NCBI GenBank assembly: GCA_025055115.1
Contig: JANWYJ010000043.1
Location: forward strand, 62,001 to 126,000
Source of the DNA: Gemmata sp.
Lineage (GTDB): Bacteria; Planctomycetota; Planctomycetia; Gemmatales; Gemmataceae
Direction of reading: 5' to 3'
Length of the DNA stretch: 64,000 bases
A model generated the notes under the pieces. It had not been told where the DNA came from and searched no databases. It worked only from the letters and a program-made list of their open reading frames with translations. The translations under genes and the position numbers were made by a program. Below, one piece after another: positions 53,800-64,000 of this stretch. Numbering within the stretch: position 1 is the first letter of the stretch; every line of letters starts with the position of its first letter.

Positions 53800-53839
53800 G
53801 TGATGACCAATCCTCTCGGGTGATGACCGATCCTCTCGG
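53800..53839. repeat. 20-bp tandem repeat
   Basis: Bases 53800-53819 and 53820-53839 match at 19 of 20 positions. Confidence 0.85.
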
Positions 53840-53941
53840 TCGAAAAGCGCGATCTGGTGCTGATGGCCAGGTGGCAAGTCTGGCGGGAATCGAAAAAAGA
53901 GGTCCGTCTTGGTCAAAAGGCGCGATCTGGTGGCGTTGGCC
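53832..53941. repeat. Spaced direct repeat pair (about 37 bp, period 73)
   Basis: Bases 53832-53868 and 53905-53941 share a core of 20 positions with two differences (53840-53859 and 53913-53932) and weaker similarity on both sides. The gap is about 36 bases. Confidence 0.65.
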
Positions 53942-54024
53942 GCGGTTTACCCACTGGTGGTAATGGCCAGGGGCTACCCCATCTCCCCAGAAGGTTCCGT
54001 GGTTTTCCGTTTGAAGTGGCGTGT

Positions 54025-54159
54025 GAGGGATGGCTGGAGGGATGGCTGCAAAGGCACTGGAGAAGCGCCGCGACGGCACCATGACCGACCCAGTGATGAA
54101 GAACGCCGTGCAGAGGCTGGCTTATGGACTGGTTTAGGGATTATGGACTGGTTTAGGGA
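54025..54159. repeat. Two perfect tandem repeats
   Basis: A 12-bp tandem (54025-54036, 54037-54048) and a 19-bp tandem (54122-54140, 54141-54159), both perfect. From 53366 to 54269 I find no gene, only this dense set of duplications. Confidence 0.9.
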
Positions 54160-54269
54160 TGTTGATAGGCTGGCTCAGGGCACCGTTGGGGATGATGGGC
54201 AAAAAAAAGTTGGCAGGAGCGATAGCGTACATTGACATCGATGACCCGGGCTTCTAGTATGAAAATGAA

Positions 54270-54384
54270 GTCAGCCGCGCGAGGTGCTGCAACACCCCAC
54301 GCGGCTGACTGGCTCCGACATCGCTCGCGATGCCGGGGGTGCCTGCGCACCCGTCCGATGACAAAGATAGGGTAGCTGGTCATC
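54270..54384. ncRNA. Candidate structured element of four consecutive hairpins
   Basis: Four inverted repeats follow one another. Stem 1 is GTCAGCCGCG (54270-54279) with CGCGGCTGAC (54300-54309), plus an inner GGTG/CACC. Stem 2 is CATCGC (54319-54324) with GCGATG (54327-54332). Stem 3 is GGGTGC (54337-54342) with GCACCC (54347-54352). Stem 4 is GATGAC (54357-54362) with GTCATC (54379-54384). The strand is not known. It lies 40 bases before a small gene and about 600 before the cas operon. It may be an RNA, a leader or a relic of a mobile element. Confidence 0.35.
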
Positions 54385-54423
54385 CCCCGCAAAGCAAGCC
54401 TCACTCATATTCGAGGTGCCCTC

Positions 54424-54819
54424 ATGCTGGGTGTTACCGGCCATCCTTGTCCCAAGTCGGGTATTTGGCGTTCATGCTATTGCCACCCCGTCGCGATCGC
54501 ACTGTCGATCGGTGAGATATTCCCGCCCTGTCGCTTGTGCCGAAAACCGGTGATTGGGGTGCTGATCGACCCAACTCACGTCGGATCGGTTCACGACACT
54601 CCGCGTTTTCTTTCTTCGAGGCGCGGTCGCATTGAAGGGCAGGAGCGATTGCGGTCTTCACCCGAAGATCAACTCTTCTCCACGGCCGAGATGTCGTGGC
54701 CGAATTTCCTCAACGATGGACAGGTGCAACCCGTGGGCAGGATGCCCACGGGATTTCCTCCGACGCAGCCCGGGAAAAACGAAAACCACCTGTCTATCGG
54801 ATTGTACGGATTCCAATAA
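54424..54819 (+). CDS. Small cysteine-rich protein with an unusual C-terminal extension
   Basis: The ATG at 54424 follows GAGGTG. Residues 1-48 (MLGVTGHPCPKSGIW..., then 'ALSIGEIFPPCRLCRKPVIGVL') have the layout of a small zinc-binding fold found in many bacteria, 'CPxSGxW ... C.C ... IALxxGExFPPCxxCxxPV'. Cysteines are at 9, 18, 20, 36 and 39. The remaining 83 residues have no recognisable content, and the DNA there holds a 9-bp hairpin (54730-54752), so the true gene may once have ended near 54575. Family placement is from memory of the pattern only. Confidence 0.5.
   Translation: MLGVTGHPCPKSGIWRSCYCHPVAIALSIGEIFPPCRLCRKPVIGVLIDPTHVGSVHDTPRFLSSRRGRIEGQERLRSSPEDQLFSTAEMSWPNFLNDGQVQPVGRMPTGFPPTQPGKNENHLSIGLYGFQ
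54730..54752. repeat. Perfect 9-bp hairpin, REP-like
   Basis: CCCGTGGGC and GCCCACGGG with a 5-base loop AGGAT. Hairpins with a GGGCAGGATGCCC-type core are common intergenic elements in several bacterial phyla. Here it is a single copy. Confidence 0.5.
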
Positions 54820-54988
54820 TTCGGCCCTTCGAACAAAGGAAACCATCCGTCCATGGGGTGGTGTTGACTCCAGAAATTCCGCCCTACTGATATCGCGAGA
54901 CTGACCCGAGCGTGTTACCCTCGATTGCGATCAAACGTTCTGTTGTTTGAATGGCGGTCGTGCGGATAGCCTTGAAAATCGCAAAATC

Positions 54989-57660
54989 ATGAGTGATACC
55001 GACTTCCCCAACTGGTTTACTACGATCACCGGACATGCCGCACCACACCCGTGGCAACGCGACCTGGCGGACGATCCTGTGTGTCGCAATCGCCTGATCC
55101 GCATCCCCACGGGCCTGGGTAAGACGGAAGGCGTGCTCGCGGCCTGGAGCTATCATCGGAGCCGGCGTGCTGACGACACTTGGCCTCGCCGGCTGGTCTG
55201 GTGCCTGCCCATGCGCGTGCTCGTGGAGCAAACCGAACAGGTCGCGCGACGACTTGCGGCACGAATGCCCGAACCCGATCGGCCTTCCATCCATTTGGCG
55301 ATGGGTGGTGAAGACAGTGGGGAATGGTTCCTTCACCCCGAGCGACCAGCGATCATTATCGGCACCCAGGACATGTTGCTGTCGCGGGCGCTCAACCGCG
55401 GTTATGCGAGTGCCCGCGCTCGTTGGCCCATGGAGTTCGGGCTACTGAATCAAGACACACTGTGGGTGATGGACGAAGTCCAGTTGATGGATGTCGGTCT
55501 GGCGACTTCGGCCCAACTTCAGGCATTTCGCGATTACGATTCCACAAAAGGCCTCAGACCGTGCTTCACGTGGTGGATGAGCGCGACACTCCAGCCCCGT
55601 TGGTTACACACAGTCGATACGGCCGATTATTACCGCCGCTGGGTGCAAAACCCTTGTGTGATCGCGCCAGCGCAACGGACTGGCGGTCTGTGGACCATTA
55701 CCAAAACACTCACCACGGCAACAATTGCTTCCAAGAACCCCGCAGCGTTTGCCCAACGAATCCTGGCTGAACATAACCAACTCAGTGACGGCGAGTTCGG
55801 GAAGATCACCTTGGTTGTTTGCAACACGGTGGAACGGGCGTGTCAGACGATGGATGCGATCACCCAGCGCCGCCGCGGAGAAACGCGACTGATTCACAGC
55901 CGCTTTCGCCCGGCGGATCGGGAACACTGGCAGTCGGAATTTCTGCACAAAAAAGCCTGTCATCCGGAGGTGGACCGAATTATCATCGCGACGCAGGTGG
56001 TGGAGGCCGGTGTCGATATTTCTGCCACTTGCCTCATCACCGAACTCGCTCCGTGGTCCAGTTTGGTACAGCGATTTGGTCGTTGCGCCCGTTACGGCGG
56101 GACGGGCCGGGTCGTGGTCGTCGATCGTCGCCAGAATGTTGATGATGCGGCCCCCTATCAGCCTGAAGAACTTGAAAGTGCTTGGGAAACCCTTCAACAG
56201 CTCCGCGATGTGGGTATCTCGGCTCTGGAAACCCACGAAGCGTCATGGAGTGAGCACGACCAACAGCGCCTCTACCCCTACACCCCAGCCCATCTGCTAT
56301 TGCGAAAGGAATTCGATGAACTCTTCGATACCACACCCGACCTCACCGGTGCCGATCTCGATATCAGCCGCTTCATCCGCTCTGGCGAAGAGCGCGATTT
56401 GCACGTCTTCTGGCGGGACATTCCACCCGATAAAAAGGGTGAGCTGCCGCATCAGCCACCGGCCGATGTGAAACCACACCGACGCGAATTGTGCGCCATT
56501 CCCTTCCTCCACGCCCGCGACTGGCTGTGCGGTGAAGAGACCAAGACCAACACGAAGCCAAAACTCCGCCGCGGAATGCGAGCCTGGGTATGGGATTGGC
56601 TCGATGGAACATGGGTCGAAGCGACCCGGGCCAGTCTACTACCCGGTCGTGTGGTTTGTGTTGCCAGCGACAGTGGCGGATATCACCCGGATCGTGGCTT
56701 CGATCCAGCCTTGCGGCTAGTGGTTCCACCTGTGGTTGCGCCAGCGATGGCCGCTCCGACCCGAGCGTTGGACGAAGCCGATGATCAGCACGATGGCGAG
56801 GACTTGAGCTTTACTCCCTGGAAGACGATCGCCTGCCACACTCAGGAAGTTGCGACCCGTGCCCGCGAGATCGCTCAGAGACTGGGCCTTTCCAAGCGGC
56901 TTGAGGCTCTTGTGGAACTGGCCGCACTGTGGCACGATTGGGGCAAAGCGCACCCGGCATTCCAAGGCTCGATCCGAGGCAACGACAACACTCCGCGTCT
57001 GCAGCGGATGGACTTGGCCAAGGCTCCGAATGAATGTTGGCCCAAGAAATCGCGGTACACGTATCTGGACGACAGCGAAACACGTCCGGCGTTTCGGCAT
57101 GAACTGGCCAGTGCCCTCGGTCTATTCGCTCTGTTGCAAACCTACGCCCCAGATCATATGGCCCTGCTCGGTCCGTGGCGGTCTGTCTTGGCTGAACTGG
57201 GATGCCCTCCGCCCAACGGTAGTCCGCCTCCTCCACCCACTCCGCTTCTCGAACGACTTTTGCACTGCCAGGCGGAAGAATTCGACCTTGTGGCTTATCT
57301 GGTCGCCAGTCATCACGGCAAGGTGCGCGTCGGCCTGCACGCGGCCCCTCAGGATCAGGACTTCCCCGACCTCGACGGCCGCGGTCTGCCCATCCGCGGT
57401 GTCCGCGAAGGAGACCGCCTGCCCCCTGTCGTGTTGGTGCCGGGGCAACCGCCGATCCCCGAAGTCACGCTGACGCTGGCACCGGCAGCCGTCGGGCTTT
57501 CCTGTCGAACTGGGATCAGTTGGCGGGAACGATGTATCGGGCTTTTGGAGCGATACGGCCCAGCTGCCCTGGCCTTCCTGGAAGCGATCCTACGCGCGGC
57601 CGACGTGCGCGCATCCCAACTGCCGACCACGGACCCCGCCTTGACGACGGAGGCGACACA

Positions 57661-57664
<4 letters not shown>
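54989..57664 (+). CDS. cas3: Type I-G CRISPR helicase-nuclease Cas3 (helicase first, HD domain last)
   Basis: The ATG at 54989 gives 891 residues; an upstream ATG at 54947 lacks family similarity. The SF2 helicase comes first: Walker A 'IPTGLGKTE' (about 39-47), the DEAD-like box 'VMDEVQL' (about 160), 'SATLQPRW', motif V 'ATQVVEAGVDIS' and motif VI 'QRFGRCARYGG' (about 360). The HD nuclease follows near the C-terminus with 'HTQEVATRAREIAQ' (about 617) and 'LWHDWGKAH' (His-Asp about 649-650). This reversed domain order is the mark of type I-G/I-U Cas3. It degrades DNA targeted by Cascade. It starts a four-gene operon and overlaps csx17 by ATGA. Confidence 0.92.
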
Positions 57665-61120
<3,456 letters not shown>

Positions 61121-61131
61121 AGGAGCACGCC

Positions 61132-62787
61132 ATGCCGACCGTGAAACTCCGGTTCCCCGGCGGGCGCTACCATGCCACGCCGTGGGGGCATCATGTCAAC
61201 GAAGGCCTCATCGAGTGGCCGCCCAGTCCGTGGCGGTTGCTGCGTGCCCTCATCGCTTCTGGCTTCACCCATCAGGGATGGGGTGAGGCCCCAACCGTCG
61301 CCCGACGGTTGATCGATAAGCTCGCCACGGTGCTACCGGTGTATCATCTGCCACCGGCCAGTGCGGCCCACAGCCGGCACTTTATGCCCGTCATCGAAGG
61401 CAAGTCCCAAAGAACCACCCTCGTCTTTGATACCTGGGCCAACGTCGGTGATGGTGTGATGTTCATCCACTGGCCCTGTGAACTGGCGGTTGAGGAAAGG
61501 GAACTTCTGGGCCAATGGGTCGCGGCTCTGGGTTATCTGGGACGTAGCGAGAGCTGGGTCGAGGCGCAGCTGACCGACGAGAACCCCCACGAGTGGAATG
61601 CGGTGCCCTGCCAGCCGGGGGAGCATCGCAACTGGGAGTGGGAACAGGTGTCAGTGCTGGCTGCGATTCCACCGCACGATTACCTGTTCTGGCGCGCCCA
61701 ACAAGTGTCCGCGGCATTCTCACCGAAGGCGAAACCCGGGCGCGGGAAAAAGATTCCAGAAAACGAGGGGCCATACCCACCCGATTTGTGGTCCTGCTTG
61801 ACCAAGGACACCTCGTGGTGGAAAGGGCACGGTTGGTCGCAGCCGCCCGGCTCGCAACGTGTCCTCTACTGGCGCCGACGGGATGCCCTCGAGGTGGCCG
61901 TCCCCCCCGAGCCGCGATCATTCCATGCCCCACCGGTGGAGTTCATGTTGTTGGCCCTCAGCACGCCGTCGGGCCAGACGGCCGCACTCGAGCCGATAAC
62001 GCGGACGCTGCCCCAAGCCGAAATTTTTCACCGCACCATCGTGGCCAACACCGCCCAGAGGGGGCGGATTTACTGCCCCGAATTGACCGGTCAAGATGAA
62101 CAGGGCCAACCCCTGCACGATCGACATAGTCATGCCCACACCATTCCGTTGGCACTCAATGATCGTGGTCGCATCGATCACATCCTCATTTATTGCCCCG
62201 CGGGGTTAACCCACGCGGCCCAACAAGGCATCCGACGCTCCCGGGAAACCTGGCGCAAAAAAGGCCCAAATCTGCAGGTTGCCCTTGTAGCCTCCGGGTC
62301 GCGCACAGACCTCTATCAACTTCCCCGAGAAGTTTTGCGGTTCTTGTTGCCCATCATCGCGGCCCCGGATGGCGCGACGATCTGGGAGAGCGTCACGCCG
62401 TTTGTCCCCCCGCGATTTCTGAAACCGCGCGGCAAAAACACTCTCGAAGGTCAGGTGCTGGCCGAACTTCTTTCGCGCGGCCTGCCCGCGGCCGTCGAGA
62501 TCGAGTACGATCGACCGCTGACTATCCACCTCCGCCATTTCATTCGGCGACGCACCCACGGCGGAGTTCCACCCAAAGTGGATGTCGGCTTCGGACTACG
62601 CCTGCGCTTCGCACAGCCCATCCGAGGTCCTCTCCTACTCGGTTATGCCTCCCACTATGGCATGGGCTTATTTCGTGCTTGCTCCAGCAAACTATCGACG
62701 TGGCATCACAACGATTCACCGTCGAGTAGCTCTGACCCCGTACCAGAGCTACAAGCGGATGAATGGCCTCAACTTCTGCGCGTCTGA
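61132..62787 (+). CDS. csb2: Type I-G Csb2, fused Cas5-Cas6 (GSU0054 family)
   Basis: The ATG at 61132 follows AAAGGAG. The 551-residue protein has a Cas5-like N-terminal RAMP part ('VKLRFPGGRYHATPWG' at 4-19, 'EWPPSPWRLLRALIAS' at 28-43) and a C-terminal Cas6-like part that ends with a glycine-rich loop 'GPLLLGYASHYGMGLF' (about 499-514), the hallmark of Cas6 RNA binding. In type I-G this protein both holds the crRNA 5' end and processes pre-crRNA. A likely catalytic histidine is in 'HSHAHTIPL' or near the G-loop, not established here. It is the last gene of the operon. Confidence 0.93.
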   Translation: MPTVKLRFPGGRYHATPWGHHVNEGLIEWPPSPWRLLRALIASGFTHQGWGEAPTVARRLIDKLATVLPVYHLPPASAAHSRHFMPVIEGKSQRTTLVFDTWANVGDGVMFIHWPCELAVEERELLGQWVAALGYLGRSESWVEAQLTDENPHEWNAVPCQPGEHRNWEWEQVSVLAAIPPHDYLFWRAQQVSAAFSPKAKPGRGKKIPENEGPYPPDLWSCLTKDTSWWKGHGWSQPPGSQRVLYWRRRDALEVAVPPEPRSFHAPPVEFMLLALSTPSGQTAALEPITRTLPQAEIFHRTIVANTAQRGRIYCPELTGQDEQGQPLHDRHSHAHTIPLALNDRGRIDHILIYCPAGLTHAAQQGIRRSRETWRKKGPNLQVALVASGSRTDLYQLPREVLRFLLPIIAAPDGATIWESVTPFVPPRFLKPRGKNTLEGQVLAELLSRGLPAAVEIEYDRPLTIHLRHFIRRRTHGGVPPKVDVGFGLRLRFAQPIRGPLLLGYASHYGMGLFRACSSKLSTWHHNDSPSSSSDPVPELQADEWPQLLRV

Positions 62788-63299
62788 ACAAATAGCCGCC
62801 GCGCCCAGGATCGAATCGGACGGGAAGTCCGGCCGGATGAAGTGTTTTTCGCGTCCTCGTTCGCCATCCCATTCGCGGGTCGGGCGGTTTCATCGCGAGT
62901 CGCGTTGCGGGTGTGCCACTCGCCTCGTCATGGCTCAGCCGGCATCCTCCTCGCATACCCCCTGATCCAACGCGGAGTTTGTAAGCCGGGCGCTTCGCGT
63001 GGGAACACAATCGGGTTGTCAACCGGGGCGTGTAAGCTCGTTATTTCCCAAGACCGTGTCAGACGTGGTTTCTGTTCCGACTTGGTGCTCTATTGAGTCG
63101 GCGTGGGTAGTGGGGTACTCGAGAGCTGCTCGCGTGGCCTCACGCTCCTTGAGGGATAGCATCGGAATGATCCGGAAGCCGCGTCCGGCAGTGGCGGTGG
63201 AATCCGCCACGTGGATTCTATCAACTCCGTTGGGATGATGGAGCAGCTTTACCCTATAATAATTGGTGCCTTCCGCCGACCTCTGAGGTCTGCTGCTCG
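62788..63299. other. Spacer after the cas operon
   Basis: The 512 bases after csb2 hold no CRISPR repeats, no cas1/cas2/cas4 gene and no gene I can support. There is a hairpin GTGGCGG/CCGCCAC (63191-63210). An open frame on the minus strand (63019-63312) overlaps the promoter of the next gene and has no recognisable content. Confidence 0.6.
63230..63260 (+). promoter_or_regulatory. Candidate promoter of the cytochrome-assembly gene
   Basis: A consensus TATAAT lies at 63255-63260, 40 bases before the start codon, with TTGGGA at 63230-63235 (19-base spacing). The region is AT-rich relative to its surroundings. Confidence 0.45.
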
Positions 63300-64000
63300 A
63301 TGAGTGTCTCACCGTTGCAAGGTGTTACCCACGCTTGCTTTGCCTTGAGCTACCTGTGCGCTTTGTTGCTGGAAATCGCTCGCCTCCTGTGGCCCGCCAC
63401 CGGCTGGCGGCTGGCCAGTCTGGCGTTTGGCGGCGCGGGTATTGTCGCCCATACCGCATATATCCTCTACAACCAGCCCACGCCGGCAGCTCCGTATGGT
63501 TCGTTGTTGTTGCTAGCCTGGGTGCTGGCTCTCTTTTACATCTACGGGACCATCCATCATGCCAAACAGGCGTGGGCGGTGTTTGTTTTGCCGGTTGTAC
63601 TGGGGCTGGTGGTACTCTCCTTGGTGCTGGTCAGCATGAACCCCGCATCGACACGTTTTCATGTCCCTGATTGGGCCGCGGCTAATCGTTTTTGGGGAGC
63701 TATTCACGGCCTGCTGTTACTTCTGGGAGCTGTGGGGGTGAGTGTGAGCTTTGTCGCCAGTGTGATGTACCTGATGCAAGCCCGCCGACTGCGAAACAAG
63801 GTGTTGCCCGATGACGTGGCCCCGATTTTGAGTCTTGAGCGACTCGAAACGATGAACCGGCGAGCCTTGAATATCGCTTTTCCGCTTCTGACGGCTGGCC
63901 TGTTTCTCGGTTCACTGCTTCTGCCCGAGGCGTATCGGTTCGGTGGCAATTGGTTATCGGTGAAGGTCGTGTCAACAGCGGGTTTGTGGCTGGTATTTCT
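63300..64000 (+). CDS. Cytochrome c assembly / HemX-like membrane protein, N-terminal part
   Basis: The frame opens at ATG 63300 and runs off the window after 233 residues. It has about seven transmembrane helices, for example 'LSYLCALLLEIARLL', 'LLLLAWVLALFYIY', 'VFVLPVVLGLVVLSLVLV' and 'GLLLLLGAVGVSVSFVASVMYLM'. The block 'FWGAIHGLLLLLG ... SVMYLMQARRLRNK ... LERLETMNRRALNIAFPLLTAGLFLG' is the layout of CcsA/ResC and HemX proteins, which handle heme at the membrane for cytochrome c maturation. Both groups share this fold, and the missing end prevents a choice. Confidence 0.8.
   Translation, partial: MSVSPLQGVTHACFALSYLCALLLEIARLLWPATGWRLASLAFGGAGIVAHTAYILYNQPTPAAPYGSLLLLAWVLALFYIYGTIHHAKQAWAVFVLPVVLGLVVLSLVLVSMNPASTRFHVPDWAAANRFWGAIHGLLLLLGAVGVSVSFVASVMYLMQARRLRNKVLPDDVAPILSLERLETMNRRALNIAFPLLTAGLFLGSLLLPEAYRFGGNWLSVKVVSTAGLWLVF

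Noticed and set aside
54153-54404. Minus-strand open frame across the hairpin cluster
   Set aside because: Its sequence is explained by inverted repeats and tandem duplications, and it shows no domain.
53366-54989. A CRISPR array beside the cas operon
   Set aside because: No sequence is present in more than two copies with regular spacing. Each pair has a different repeat, so this is not an array. The same was true of 62788-63299.
63019-63312. Minus-strand open frame upstream of the cytochrome gene
   Set aside because: It overlaps a consensus TATAAT and the start of the next gene, has no ribosome-binding site that I can see and no family pattern.

Overview
The window looks like chromosomal DNA of a planctomycete, most probably a Gemmataceae-type bacterium. 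The reasons are family-level: a prepilin-like DUF1559 protein, two secreted PQQ-type beta-propeller proteins, a ThuA-like secreted protein, small lipoproteins with the 'G-V-T-L-D-G-K-x-L-P-x-G' pattern, an exported protein with an 'LEDRALP' N-terminal motif, a kinase with a Cache sensor, and a TatC with a very long periplasmic insertion. GC is moderately high. No identification was made by database search.

Layout. 0-3.6 kb: AcpH-like phosphodiesterase, ThuA-like protein and a SpoIIE-type phosphatase, all on the minus strand. 4-7.1 kb: hisD-hisC-hisB. 7.3-12.6 kb: a three-gene set of a coiled-coil protein with a GrpE-like tail, an Hsp70/actin-fold ATPase, and a Ser/Thr kinase joined to a periplasmic double-Cache-like sensor. 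12.8-31 kb: secreted and envelope proteins, glycogen phosphorylase, a Bax1-like (DUF790) nuclease, two metallo-beta-lactamase-fold enzymes and a cysteine phosphatase. 31-40 kb: hisF, a PilT-type ATPase, a second PQQ protein, then ffh-rpsP-trmD-rplS-yraN-tyrS. 40-44 kb: a zinc-type ABC system whose binding protein is frameshifted, and a primary-type sigma factor. 44-53 kb: cobA-hemD fusion, tatC, an SPFH protein, a zinc-ribbon membrane protein, a ClpP-fold membrane protease, a rhomboid protease and tRNA-Ser(CGA). 55-62.8 kb: a type I-G (formerly I-U) CRISPR effector operon cas3-csx17-csb1-csb2, with no adaptation genes and no array inside the window. The window ends in a cytochrome-c-assembly (CcsA/HemX-like) membrane protein.

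The most unusual signal is in the spacers between genes. Nearly every one holds a short duplicated sequence. Two classes are seen. One is immediate tandem duplication of 12-24 bp. The other is a set of twelve spaced pairs, each pair with its own sequence, whose copies start 69-76 bp apart. Where the edges can be aligned, each pair is a repeat of about 36-45 bp, a non-repeated 26-37 bp, then the repeat again. Several pairs duplicate the last codons and stop of a gene (acpH, ffh, znuC). This is the geometry of a single CRISPR repeat-spacer-repeat unit, yet every locus has a different repeat. Off-target spacer integration is one testable explanation and slippage-type duplication is another. All comparisons were done by eye, so boundaries may shift by a base or two.
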